Assembly: GCA_025267735.1 (NCBI GenBank)
Contig: CM046303.1
Span: forward strand, 39,879,380 to 39,943,379
DNA length: 64,000 nucleotides
Direction: 5' to 3'
From: Mactra quadrangularis
Taxonomy: Eukaryota > Mollusca > Bivalvia > Venerida > Mactridae
Position numbers and translations under genes: made by a program. This document shows, one piece after another, positions 26,401-41,400 of the stretch. The notes under the pieces were generated by a model that was not told the origin of the DNA, did not search any database, and saw only the letters and a list, made by a program, of their open reading frames with translations. Within the stretch, counting starts at the first letter, position 1; each line of letters opens with the position of its first letter.

Positions 26401-29400
26401 TTTAAGTTATGGTAAACTAATTTATTTTAGCTCGATTGTAAAACAAGTTCTTTCAACTTAGATGTATCACTTTCTAGTCTGCTAGTAGGTTAAAGTTTCT
26501 TGCTCAAGGAAACAATGGGGTAGGTTTTTAAGTTCACAACATTAATTAACATATAAAAGTCAGAATGTGTTTAACTTACATTGGGAAGATAAAATATTCC
26601 ACCAATAGGACCGTGTGTCTTGGCATGTTGTATAAATTTATAACAATCCTCAGATGTATTTATATCTTTATTATAAACATTTACTATGATTCCTCTAGTA
26701 TACCATTGTTGTAATAGTCTCTTCTCATAACCTGTCCTCTCATCTAATAAAAAAAAGTCACCAACCAAAAGTGATCTTTTTTTAAAATAAGAGGGCTGTG
26801 ATGGCCCTTTATCGATCACCTGAGTACCATTGACATATACATAAATCATTGCTAAACATTCTTTCAAGGACAGGCTGAAGAACAATGGTACTGTTGGATG
26901 TGTATAAATCATAAGTAATTACTTTATTTAAACATTAGCACAAAGAAGCTGCCTCTTAGACATCATTTATATCAATGCTATTTACTTCTGTAACTGTAGT
27001 CTACATACAAGTGAAATAAAAGTGTCACCGGGTCATTAGACACCGTTCCTGATGGATGAGTGTTATGAGTGTATCTTATGTATGAGTGTATATATATATC
27101 TATTATAGATCATTAATTTCATCCTTATTGTATATTTATTCATTTTCTCTTACTCATCTCCTACTAACTATTATTTGATATTCATATGTGACGACAACGA
27201 TGCTTTCCTTATTCGTTGTCTATCTGCACTTCCTTCACGCATGCCCACTCTGCCATTGACACTGAAACTTGAAAACGTTCATTTGTCTTTCTCTCTTCAT
27301 TTTTATTAATTTGTGCGTCCATTGCATATTATTTGCAGGCTTATACTGCACCTGCTGTCAACATTCTCGACCTGAATCTACTAGCAGCATCTTTATTCAA
27401 CAGAATCTGTGACACAAGTTATTAATATAATACAAGCTGGACTTTCCAAGTCAGATTTTTGAACATTACAGCCCACTGCGACCATGGCAGATTAAAGTTA
27501 ACATGGGATGACCTGGTCGAGCTTGATCAGCTGAAACTTTTAACTTTGGATGACACCAAATCTCAGGACTGCCAGACATCGAAAGGAAGACCTTGTTCCA
27601 AACAAGACAGCCTAAACAGGCCACATCCTTGCCAAAGGAATATTCAGTTGCTTGTGACAAACTAAAAAGGATGATGATGATTATTAAGTATGAAACCTAC
27701 CACAGCTACTGGTCAAAATCAATTTTGTTGCATTTCGTTCAATCAACCAATCAGCCATAAGTAATCCAAAGTGATTCATTCCATTAACAATGATGTAACA
27801 CTTCTGTTCTGAACATATGATAAGTTTGTGTGCCAATAAACTGGTAGGACCATGGTTGCTTTCATCACCAAACTATATAACAAATTAAATACCAAAATAT
27901 ATAAATAATTATACATTTTGTCTGTTATCATTGTTTTAATAATGTAAATAATATTCTATGATCTACGGACTAGGACTACAAATATATTTATAGTACTAAG
28001 ATAATCAACTTAACACTTTCAAGATCACCTGAGACAGTCAAAGCGTAACACAATCAGTATACATCTATATTTTCTTGTTTAGCTAATTCTGACAAACACA
28101 TTATCATATAATGCTATTTTGTCAAAAACATTCAAAATCAAAACAATATTGTTGACCAGTGCCAATGAGGGACAGTAGTCAGTTATCTTTCCTTGATAAA
28201 ATCTGAAGCCATCCAATTCATAAGTAGGTCCTATCAGTTGGAATCCTGGAATTATATCGTTGAAGTCCTATGTAAGAATTATAAAATATTTCATCCAGTA
28301 TCTTTCTTGTTCATTAAGATATTAACCGAAGTGATGAAATTGAGATAGCTCTTCACCCTTACAATACTTAGCTTGATTTTCAAACAAATTAAATTATTTA
28401 CAAAAAAGTTATTTATGATTAATTGTGGCAAATTGACATTGAAAAGTAAGGGTAAAATCCAAGTAATCCAACTGATGGGACCTACCTATTTTAAGGGTAT
28501 ACAAGGGGGAAAAACTGACTAAAGTCCCTTATTGAAGATTCTATTATCATGACAATACTTGGCCTTATCTTGTTCATAGAACCTCTAATTAAGTGTGTTC
28601 CCATAGCTGTTGCATTATAATAACATCATACAAGAAGAATGAAGTGTGAATACATGTTTGGCTTCTTTCAACAACAGAAACAATAGTAACTATTGTCATT
28701 CCTCGAACATTATTGTATAAGTACTCTGGGTAACAGTAAGTAAATGTGTATATATTGAGTTAAAACTGTACTGTTACAAGCTGGTAAAATTTCTTCAATC
28801 TTATTGTGTTTGGAAGGATATTAAATCAGTATAAACTATATATCTATCGGGCAGCGATATTCACCCTTTGGCAGTCTTGCCATACAGATATGTCATTTCA
28901 GCTTGTATAAGTCTTGTATATTTTGTTAATGGCATTTAAAAATAAAATGCCCATTTTCAATCAACCTCCGTTTCTGTTGTTTTTTGCCTCATGTCATACT
29001 AGTAGACACAAATATAATAAAGCATTAACTGTTTACCTTAATAGTAATGTTATGGTCAGTGTCCACAAGTTTATGAGAGTAAGCCATCTCTAAGTTAGAA
29101 CAATCATATACTGTAGATGTAAGAGGTTTTATATGACTTAGTTTTAAACCTTGAGATATAAGTTTACTTATATATCTTATATCATCTTCTAATATATTCT
29201 CTAAACTTATACATGATTGTGTACAATTCTTCTGTAATAAATCACCATCTGAAATAAAGTTAAATCACTTATTTTTGTTTGTTTGTTTGTTTGTTTGTTT
29301 TGTTGGGTCATAGCAACACATTGTATAGGTTATATAACGGCGGTCAGTCAATCCACTCACTGTTCCTGAAAAGGCTAAAATCTCTAGATTTAGCTGTTCA

Positions 29401-32400
29401 CCAACTACTAAGCACAGACTTTCGTCAGTGACTGACATTTGCTCTACATTATCAAGAATCGTTGTTAGGAGGGAGAATGGCCGTAGAAATAATTTCATGA
29501 CCATGCTCCACAAAAGTATGCTCCTTCCGGAAATCGAACCCATGACCCCTTGATCAGTAGACTTGCGTGCTACCAATTGAGCTAGCAGGGCTGCTCACTC
29601 TTTTTATTATAACAGATGAACAAATGTTACCTCTCAAGAAATGATAGTATGATGTAAGTAACGGTCACACAGCGCTACATGAAAGGATTAACAAGTAAAT
29701 CTGTGAGCTAATGCTCACTAGTGATACCCCCGCTGTGAGAATATGACTATCATAATGTAACTTTCATTTAACAAAATCTAAAAATATGCGACAAACAGGA
29801 AGTAGATGAGCAAGGAGCATGAAATCGCTTTACACCACATGGGACTACGGGATGAAGCAATATGCAAAGTATTAGGCTGCTGCATGTTATAGTTGCTGAG
29901 AAAACTGCGACGGAAATTTTGTAACAGACGGACGCACACACGCACGGACAAGGGTAAAACAGTATACCCCCCTCTTCTTCGGAGCGGGCGTATAATAACT
30001 CTGTCAAGAGCAATGCTGGCAACGCCAATAGAAATACTAAGTTCAAACAAAACTCAAATTGATAGTAAAAAATAAATTCTACTATTATAGGTTATAAAAT
30101 AAGTATAAGTTATTTTATTTAAGAATAACTTACAGTTGTCTAATGTGTTTTACCCATTATTAAAATATAGGCACAAGCTTTGATCCGCGTGTAATTAAAT
30201 CACAAGTGCTTTAGCCCAAGTGATTTAATTAGCGCATCAAATAAGTTGCAAATCCCTATTATATAAAATCTGTGATCGCAGTAAAAATCCAATCAATACC
30301 TAATGTAAACCTGTCTGTCTGTTCCTCATCTATGTTGATTAAGTGACCACCAGGTTTCAGAAGATGAGACGTGACTAATGTTGTATCTTTACAACTGTTC
30401 AATATTATATCTACACCTATTGAAGATAAAATATAAACTTAACAAACAATTAGTACATGATGCATGTACTAATACATATAACAATTTGAGCAGTTAGTTT
30501 ATATGTTATAGTCCGACAGTATTAACCTGAGCTTGACCTTTAAGCAAGAATATATTAAACTCAGTATTTACTGTCTATTTTTTGTATTCCTTTTGAAATC
30601 CCGCTTTATCGAAAGCTTCGGCAAAACTTCCGCCAAAACACACATACTAAACAAATAATTATGTTTTCATAAGAATAAATACTTTGAAATTGTGCCACAA
30701 TGTTGCGGCCTTATGTGCTTCCTCCAAAATGAATGGGTCCAAAATTAAAAGTACAAGAAAATGACTTTTTACTAAATTGATTCATAGTCACATAGGTTGT
30801 TAAAACAAGTGCTTAACCGTATACATGCATACAGAAACTCACGATTTAATGTAAGTAAAGTGTGTAATTATTATAATTAGGTAGTTCAAGCTCAGGTTAA
30901 TATTGTCGCACTATACATCATTGTAAGATTACATCAACATCATAAACTTACAGACAAACCAGGAACTATTGATGCAAGGTATCAGAGATAGCTCAGAAAT
31001 GTTTACAAATAATAATATGTATACTCACTTATATCATGGTAAAAATACATCTAGACATGCAAAATGCAAAATCCATACAACCAAGTGAAAGTCTGTACAT
31101 TAATGTAACACATTATTAGAACACATTGTTTCATACTGGATTGTTTACTTTAAACATGCATTGTTCAAGCATGACCAATAAAACAGTACACTGAAAACCC
31201 TCTTTTAGGACTGCCGTTTTATCTTTGAAAAAGTGGTCTTATTAGCAGAGTGGTTTTAACAGCAGATAAGTGGGTCTAGTATCAAAAGAAGTACAAAGAT
31301 TGCCTTGGTTTCTGTCATCATGTGGCAAAGATTGCCTATGTTTCTGTTATCATGTGGCAAAGATTGCCTAGGTTTATGTTATCATGTGGCAAAGATTGCC
31401 TATGTTTCTATTATCATATGGCAAAGATTGCCTAGGTTTCTGTTATCATGTGGCAAAGATTGCCTAGGTTTCTGTTATCATGTGGCAAAGATTGCCTAGG
31501 TTTCTGTTATCATATGGCAAAGATTGCCTAGGTTTCTGTTATCAAAGATTGCCTAGGTTCTGTTATCATGTGTCAAAGATTGCCTAGGTTTCTGCATATC
31601 CAACTATTTGTCCTTTCGTAACTTACTGATTTGACCTCTCGATAAAATCGATAATTAACCAGAGCCTCCGTTGTTGTGCTCGGTATTGTTCGGAAATTTC
31701 CGATATGACACCCTGCTGTGATCATAGATTGATAAAACTGATCAACCCCATCAATACACCACGTGATAGACTCTGCATGACGTCTAGTACCAACATTTGA
31801 TGTCTGTTATATTTTTCATATAAACTTATAGATAACAAATCCTGCAGTGCGCGTTAAGAATAAAAATATATTCCATTGAGTTTTATTCACGTTTCCTTTT
31901 AGGAAAAGAATTAAAATCTATGAACTTTGTATCATACATATGATTAAACCTTTTATGTATTAACATTTGCAACAGCGTAAGTTAATGTACACATTAATAT
32001 ACATTTGTAGTTCGTTTTTTCTCAACTGTCAAAACATGAATAATTTCACGGTGACTTTGTGCTTTTTATTTTACACCCATGTTATTGTGATATTGTGTAA
32101 TCAATCACTATGAACTTATTCAAACTTTGACACATGAGAAACAAGAGCTGTCAGAGGAGACAGCATGCTCGACTTAGTTAGTGTTTGTCACAGGAGTAAA
32201 AAATATGTATAAGGAGTTATAAACCTAGTCACATGGGATGTGGTTGATAATAAGAAACATATATTTAAAGTTTGAAGTCAATACCTTAAGAAATAAAACA
32301 GTTGCAGTAAAAACAAACATTTTTTAAATTTCAAGGGGAGATAATTCTGAAAAAATATATTTGGAATTATACACCTTGTCACATGAGATGTGGTTGATAA

Positions 32401-35400
32401 TAAGGAATGTACATTTAAAGTTTGAAGTCAATACCTAAAGGAATAAAACAGTTGCAGTAAAAACAAACATTTTTGAAAGAAAACTCTAAGTTCAAGGGGA
32501 GATAATTCTGAAAAAAATATATTTAGAGTTATGAACCTTGTCACATGAGATGTGGTTGATAATAAGAAGCATATATTTAAAGTTTGAAGTTAATATCTTA
32601 AGAAATAACAAAGATATAGGAGAAAGTATTTTACTGCACAAAAACTTTAATCTGTGCACAAAAACTTTAATCAGTTCAAGGGGAGATAATTCTGAAAGAA
32701 ATGTGTTTGGAGTTATATACCTTGTCACATGAGATGTGGTTGATAGTAAGGAACATATATCTAAAGTTTGAAGTTAATATCTTAAGAAATAACAAAGATA
32801 TAGAAGAAAGTATTTTACTGCACAAAAACTTTAATCAGAAAGGTGGACGCGGACGCGGACGCCGACGCCGACGCTGGGGCGAGTAGGAGAGCTCTACATT
32901 ACTACGTAAAGTCGAGCTAAAAATAGACAATACCTACAATAAACATAAATAATCATTTCAATGACAATTAAAAACATCAATCAATAGGCATATAAATTGT
33001 ACACTTAACAGACGCTATAACTCAGAGAGGCAATTATGAACGCAATGACTGAACATGAAAATACTGAAAATAGGTTTATTCTTATAAATTATTATTCTTT
33101 ATTTCATATAAACTTTAAGAAACATCAATCCATATCAATATATGCTTTTTAAAAGTATACACATCGGCTTTTTTTTAAACTTCAGTGCCAAACAGGCAGA
33201 AAGCATTTCACAGATTTATTGTTTGAAAAATAAAAATCTATACCATCCTCGCTAGACTGTGTATGTTTTACGACCCGGATGGTATAATAATGACTGTAGT
33301 ATCCTGTCATAAAACAAGCACCCTGTTAACATTGGGTCCTTGCATTAAATGACACCCGCGTCGATGTAGATAAACGCATCAACAGGGGTCCATTAAGAAG
33401 TGTAATAAAGTTCATCAATGCGTATCAGGTCATATCAGAAAGAATAAAGAATTATAGAAAATGCAAGTCCAAATAGTATATTGATAAAAAATAAAGAAAA
33501 GACAAATGTTATAAGTTGAAACAGCATTAAATTGTATGAGTAGGCAAATAACAAGAGAAATACTTGTTCAGTCATCAGGCTTTTTGTTGTTGCTGTTTTT
33601 CTCAGCTCTGCGTAAATTATCTAGTTCATTTTATATAATTATACATTGTTATAAGTTTTATGAGCAAAAATTAATTTGAGTTTTATTACTTATTTTATGA
33701 ATTCTCTGGTAATGGAAACTTAGTAAAGGTGCAGTTATTCAATTAATCATTTAAACAGCATCGTATTATAAAACTAAATAATATCCTTTCCTCTTCTTAA
33801 ATAATTAGTTTACAGTATTACTTGTCTAAAAATAAGAAACAAATACCATAAGATTTTAAACTTTCGTAACAAGTTAGCTTGAAATTAGAAAAAAATGCGT
33901 TTTAACCTTGTCAAAATTCATGACTTATTTTAAAATAGTAAAAAATCTTGTATCTGTATTTATAAATCTATTTCAAACACTTCTAAAGAACAAACTTTTA
34001 AGACATATAAATGAATATAGTGTGTTCTTATAATTTTAAGTACCCCACTTTTTTAAAACACGGACACTTAGTCAAGCTCGAATTTAGAAAGCAGAATGGT
34101 TTTAACAGTTTATTTTATTAAATGCATGTTTTGTTTAATAACTTAATGTTAGTAAAGCAGTTAGTTTTCAAGTTGATAAATATATCTTCATATTTTGGCT
34201 TCGATTATAATGCTCGATAACAAATAACATATTAGACCGCTGATAAGATCGGTAGCGATAAAGCATCGTATGCTTTCGGTCGTTCGGCTATCTTCGCCAG
34301 TTTCCGTAAAGCGAAACGGAATCTCCCGAAGAAGAAAAAAAAACAATACTTACTAAACTAATTCGCTAATTCCCCCTACTAAATATATTTCAAAAATGAT
34401 AATACCTATACCATTCATTAAAGAAAAGATCTTAGTAATTGAATCCGATTGGGATAGAAAAGATTTGTAAAAAATTAAACAGATATTGGACAAAACGTTG
34501 CCAATGTTGAGGTAAAAAAAATCATTTTTGTATTGAAATGCATAGGAAATAGGGTTAACATTTTTAACTCAAAATTCCCCAACTATTAATTTCTCAATTT
34601 TTATAAGATATATACCATAAGAAAGAGAATGAAATGAATTATATGAAACTGAATGGGATGGAATAAAAAATACTTAAAAATTCGAGTTATATTAGATTAA
34701 GTACTAATGTCCTTCTTATTTCTATATAGCGCGTACTGGCCTACTAGGCTTATCGATAAAGGACTAATAGTTGGATATGTTATCATGTGGCAAAGTATTG
34801 CCTAGGTTTCTGTTATCATGTGGCAAAGTATTGCCTAGGTTTCTATTATCATGTGGCAAAGTATTGCCTAGGTTTCTGTTATCATGTGGCAAAGTATTGC
34901 CTAGGTTTCTGTTATCATGTGGCAAAGTATTGCCTAGGTTTCTGTTATCATGTGGCAAAGTATCATATTGTTCAATAAACAGTAGAGTTTACAGTAACTA
35001 CCTCAAAACATATTAACAAAACAAAGGGACACATTTGATTAGTCTAAACTGCAGATGAAAAATTAAATTTAGTGGTCTTAATAGTGTGTTTATATAGTGT
35101 GTTTAAATAGCATCATCAATGTGTTATGTCGGCAAAACATGGTCATATTATGTAATAGCAGGGTGGTCATATTTAAGGGTAAAATACCATTAAAGGCACT
35201 ATATGAAGATTTATTCATCAACAGTAGACTTGAAAACTGTTTTTTAAACACGAAGTTATGAGAATTCAACCTGTATTAGAGACACAATATACAGTTGAAA
35301 CCATTCTGCTTTCTAAATTTGAACTGGACAAAATATCTGTTTCCTTAAAAAAGCACGCTATATTCATTTATACCCTTATGTTCAATATATCTGATCCAAA

Positions 35401-38400
35401 ATAGTTTAAAGCTTAAATGTAAAATGTAATTTGGAGCAGTGTTTATCTATAACAAGACTTTAAAAATAGTTAAATGTCTATTTTCTCTGTAGTCCAAAGT
35501 CAGTGTTACTTTTGATAATGAGGCTTTAAATACAGAACAAAAATCATTTCTTTTCTAAATAACAGTTTTATTAGATAGGTTATGTAACTTATTAGATAGG
35601 TTATGTAACTGTAGTCTCTTTTGAGTAATTTTGATGTTTATAAACAGGTGTTAAAATCAGAATAGTTGTTAAGTGAGGATTCAATGTACATACCTATACC
35701 TTTAGTTGCCCTCAAAACATCATCTAACTGTGTGTATGTATTAACAACAGTATTCTCATCATCTTGTTCTGTCTTACATAGATCTATCTTCTTATATATA
35801 TCATATGATACAAACACTTGGCTACAGTGTTCTGATGCAATGGCAACTGTAGCTTTACTGATATTTGTGTCACCAGTGATCAGAATTGACTAGATTAAAG
35901 ATCATGGTAAATAAAAAAAATACATTAATTCAGCATTAAACTCTAGTTAGCCAAAAGCTACTTGGACACCACTGGGGAATTTACCAATGCGTAAAGATAA
36001 TAAAATATTTCATCTTATATCTTTCTTATAAATTAAGATACAGTATTAACAGGAATGATAAAATTTAGATAGTTCTTTACCCTAACAATACTAAGCTTGA
36101 TATTCAAACAAATTAAATGATTTACAAAAAATAGTTATTTAAGATTAATTGTGGCAAATTGACATTGAAAAGTAAGGGTAAAATCCGAGTAATCCAACTG
36201 ATTGGACCTACCTATTTGAAGAGTATACAAGGGGAAATAACTGACTAAGGTCATCCAATGATCACAATTCAAATACTCTGACAATACATGAGTCCCAACA
36301 GTAAATTAACAATGTGTACCTGATCCTTCCTTATTTTAGAACAAACAAAGAGTGCATAATAGGCTAGCAAATATACTCTCAGTAGAACACTAGCATCTTC
36401 CATACTAAGCCAGTCAGGAAGTGTCCAAGTCAAATATTTGTAAGTATGAAGCTTTGTAGATGGTTCCTGAAATTACAAGCATTTCAATAGGAAGAAAACT
36501 AGAGCTTTTTTTCATGCACTTAAATATTATAACTTTTTCAGTTATCGTATTACACATTTTTGCCTCTAACTTTTAAAGGGATTCAAATGTAGTTTATGGT
36601 ACTGTATTCCTACTTTTGACTAACTTTTTCTATCATTTTAGTTTTATAATTTGTTTTTTATGGGTTTGAATTCCACCAATTTATTATGTGTTTTATTGGT
36701 TCAAAATTAACTCAAGATTTTTTTTATTTGTTTATTTTACCAGGAAATTGCTCATTAAATTATTGGGCTTCAATTAGCAATTACATTGGTCAAGTAAATC
36801 AAGACTAACCACTTGACCTAACAACTAACAAGAATGACTTCTTTGGCCTCTAGTTACCAGGGGTAAGAAGTCATGGGCATTGATTTCATTTCAATTAAAA
36901 GAACAGAATATTCGAACCCAATAAAATTCCTTTTTTTTTTGGTTTAATGCCTAGCAACACATTGTATAGGTTAAATTGGTGGCAGTCAGTCAACCTACTC
37001 ACTGTTCCTGGAAAGGCTAAATCTCTAGATTTAGCTGTAAACCAACTACTAGGCGCATACTTCCGTCAGTGACCGACTACTGTCCTACATTAGTTAGATT
37101 TGGTGGTAGGAGGGAGAATGGCCGTAGAAAATTATTTCATGACCAAGCTCCACGAAAGTATGCCCCGCCCAGGAATCGAACATACGAGCCCTCTATCAGT
37201 AGACTTGTGCACTACTGACTGAGCTAGCCTGGCATGCTAATAAAATTACGAACTCTGTTGCAAAAAACAAATTCAGTGCTTCAGCAACTTGATTATAGAT
37301 TATATTCTTACCATTAGTAACAGAGCAACATATCTCCCCCTATATGTACAGAAATGAAACATTTATAAAATTTGACTTACTGTATTAGTTGATATTCCCA
37401 AAATCTTACTACCACCATCATCGTAACCACTGAATCCCAAACCAAGTCTCTTATATATAGACAAACCTAGCGATTTCTTAGAATCATCAGAGCATTTTAA
37501 ACCTAAAATATATACAATTATTATATTAAACGAAAATAAAGTACATTTCATTGAGAAACAAGAGCTCCGCTGGGCGGGGCATTATACGCCCGTGTGCAGT
37601 CCATGCTGTGTTCTATCTCATATGAAGTCCCTGTGACCTTGACCAATGACCCTGGGATCTCAGAATAGGTCCCATCCTTAACTGGAGGGCTATCCAAAAC
37701 AAAGATTTTGAGAACCTAGGTACAGCCATGGTTGAGTTATCACCGACACAAAGTTTTCCCATACAAACTTCCAGTGACCTTGACCCTGGGGCCTCAGAAC
37801 CAAAAGTTCTTGCCCTTGACCCAAAGAGTATTGATACATAAAATTTGGTGATCTTAGGTAAAGTTGGTTGTTGGACAAGGTTTTTCCTCATGATTTTTCT
37901 TGTGACTTTGACCTTTAACCCAGGGACCTAAAACCAAAGGGGCATATGCTAGACATTTAGGCTACCCTTAAATAAAATTTGGTAAACCTAGATACAATCA
38001 TTATTGAGTTACTTATGAATTAAGTCCCTGTGACCTTGACTTTTGACCCTGGGGTCTCCAAATCAAAAGAGAACATCCAATACCAAAGAGCTATCAACAC
38101 ATTACATCTTGACAAATGGGCTGATCCGCATAAAAGTTGGTTAACCTAGGTACAATCATTGTTTAGTTATTGTCCGGACAAGGATTGTCCATATGATGCC
38201 CCTGTGACCTTGACCTTTGACCCAGTTTTGAGCCAAAACCAATTGAGAACATCCTAGACACATGGGCTACCCTCACATAAAATTTGGTGAACTAAATTCA
38301 TGTTACTTATTAAATATAGCATTATTTCCATTGTTTGCCATTTTGACTTTGTTAACATATTGATTGAACATTTGAAGTCACTGCTTGGTAATTTGATATC

Positions 38401-41400
38401 TTCTGGATGGTGGTTTAAACTTGACCCAGGGGCCCCAAAACCAATAGGGAACATCCTTGACACATGGGCTACTCTCACATGAAATTTGATGAACTTAGGT
38501 GCAGTCATTGTTGATTTACTACACGGACAATGTTTTTCAATATGATGCCCCTGTGACCTTGACCTTTGACCCAGGGGCCCCAAAACCAATAGGACATAAC
38601 CATGACACATGGGCTACTCTCACATAAAATTTAGTGAACCTAGGTAAATTGGTTGTTCAGTTATTGTCTGGACAAGGTTTTTCCATATGATGCCCCTGTG
38701 ACCTTGACCTTTGGGTCTGGGGCCCCAAAACCTATTGGGAACATCCTTGACACAAGGGCTACATTCACATAAAATTTTGTGAACCTAGGTACAGTCGTTG
38801 ATGAGTTATTGTCAAAACAAGGTTTTTCAATATGATGCCCCTGTGACCTTGACCTTTGACCCAGGAGCCCCAAACCCAAAAGGGCATATCCTTGACACAA
38901 GGGCTAACCTCACATAGAATTTGGTGAACCTAGGTACATTGGTGGTTCAGTTATTGTCTGGACAAGTGTTTCATTGTTTGCCATTTTGACTTTATTAACA
39001 TATTGATAGAACATTTGAAGTCACTGCTTGGTAATTTGATATCTTCTGGTTGAAGGTCTAAACTTGACCCTGTTTCCCCAAAACTGATAAGGCACATCCT
39101 TGACACATGGGCTACTCTCACATGAAATTTGGTGAACCTAGGTACAGTCATTGTTGAGTAATTACCCGGACAATGTTTTTCAATATGATGCCCCTGTGAC
39201 CTTGACCTTTGACCCAGGGGCCCCAAAACCAATAGGGCATAACCTTGACACATGGGCTACTCTCACGTAAAATTTAGTGAACCTAGGTACATTGGTGGTT
39301 CAGTTATTGTCTGGACAAGGTTTTTCCATATGATGCCTCTGTGACCTTGACCTTTGTGCCTGGGGCCCCAAAACCTATTGGGAACATCCTTGACACAAGG
39401 GCTACCTTCACATAAAATTTTGTGAACCTAGGTACAGTCGTTGATGAGTTATTGTCAAAACAAGGTTTTTCAATATGATACCCCTGTGACCTTGACCTTT
39501 GACCCAGGAGCCCCAAAACCAATAGGACATAACCTTAACACAAGGGCTACCCTCACATAAAATTTGGTGAACCTAGGTACATTGGTGGTTCAGTTATTGT
39601 CTGGACAAGTGTTTCATTGTTTGCCATTTTGACTTTATAAACATATTGATAGAACAATTGAAGTCACAGCTTGGTAATTTGATATCTTCTGGTTGAAGAT
39701 TTAAACTTAACCCTGTTTCCCCATAACTGATAAGGTACATCCTTGACACATGGGCCACTCTCACATGAAATTTGGTGAACCTAGGTACAGTCATTGTTGA
39801 GTTATTACCCAGACAATGTTTTTCAATATGATGCCACTGTGACCTTGACCTTTGACCCAGGGGCCCCAAAATCAATAGGGCATATCCTTGACACATGGGC
39901 TACTCTCACATAAAATTTGGTGAACCTAGGTACATTGGTGCTTCAGTTATTGTCCGGACAAAGTTTTTCCATATTATGCCACTGTGACCTTGACCTTTAA
40001 ACCTGGGGCCCCATAAACCTATAGGGCACATCTTTGACACATGGGCTACTCTTACATAAAATTTGGTGAACCTAGGTACAGTCGTTGTTGAGTTATGGTC
40101 CGGACAAGGTTTTTCAGTATGATGTCCCTGTGACCTTGACATTTGACCCAGGGCCCCAAAACCAATTGGGAACATCCTTGACACATGGGCTACTCTCACA
40201 TAAAATTTGGTGAACCTAGGTAGATTGGTTGTTAAGTTATTGTCAGGACAAGTTTTTTTCCCATATGATGCCACTGTGACCTTGACCTTTGACCCAGGGG
40301 CCCCAAAACCGATAGGGAACATCTTTGACACATGGGCTACTCTTACATTAAATTTGGTGAACCTAGGTACATTGGTGGTTCAGTTATTGTCCGGACAAGT
40401 TTTACCTATTTTAAGTCCCAGTGATCTTGACCTTTAACCCTGGGGTCTCAAAATCAATAGGGAACCTCCTCCACCCAAGGGCTATCCACACATAAAATTT
40501 GAGGAACCTAGATACATCCTTTCTTGAGTTATCATCCGGACAAGCAATTGTCCACGGACGGACAGACGGACAGACGGACAACAGCATAACATAATACGAC
40601 CGTTTTTTCAAAACGGGCGTATAAAAAGACAACACAATTCCAAGTAAGGCTTAAGTCTTCAAAATAATAAAGCTTTATTCAAACAGGTAACCATTATCTA
40701 TTTATGTTTTGGACTGCTCTTCTTTTACACAGTTCTATGAAGTCAACATTGACATATAAGAATCATTGAGCTTTCAATTGAGACAGATATATAACATTTA
40801 GACACTTTTAAAGGTGAATTGATTTAGTAGAATATGGCGAATTGTGAATTAAAATTATACTATACAATGCACTTTTATTAAAAAAAAAATTTCAAAGAGT
40901 GACATGTGCTGAGCAAAAAAGTATCACCCTCAAAGGTCTCCTTTTTATATAGTCCGGCCAACGCCAAGGATGACCTTGCACGAAATGATGTAGAAAATGT
41001 TATTCAATTTATTGGTAGACATGGTCTTACTGATTCCAAATCCGATTGATGCCACTTTGTCATCTTTGGGCAACTCCCAGAATCCAAGATGGCGACCAAT
41101 ATGGCGGCTAGAGGCTAAATTATACATGGAAAATGTATTTTTACACATTATGGTCTTAAAATGAAGAACAAAAGTGATTTCAACATTTACAAATCGAGTT
41201 GGTTAAATTTTGTAATTCTTATACAAACTTTTAAATACAAAATGGCGGTCAAAATGGCGGGTAAAGGCTATTTTCCCAGTATCTAAAGAACAAACTGGCA
41301 GAAAAAGACTGAGTGCTGTAGAAATTTATTTACTTATAGAATAGTTCATGTTATTAAAGAAACCGATTGATTTCACTTAGTCATAATTTATTATTAACAA

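Noticed and set aside
27459..27665. Short plus-strand open frame as a host gene
   Set aside because: The LTWDDLVELD segment fits a LINE C-terminal remnant better; the frame breaks soon after and it sits in an intron.
30311..30416. Shorter exon 15 ending at CAG|gtttac
   Set aside because: It leaves exon 16 out of frame with immediate stops; the donor 11 bases further gives a continuous ER alignment.
34764..35016. Repeated peptides such as DNRNLGNTLPH and CGKVLPRFLLS
   Set aside because: Both strands of the 33-bp minisatellite are open because the unit is a multiple of three; no gene structure.
37613..40331. Series of open frames on the minus strand with repeated SQGHHIEK and PRFTKF segments (similar ones at 15330-17081)
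   Set aside because: They are translations of the tandem core unit of the family b elements; they recur with each unit and have no independent coding signal.
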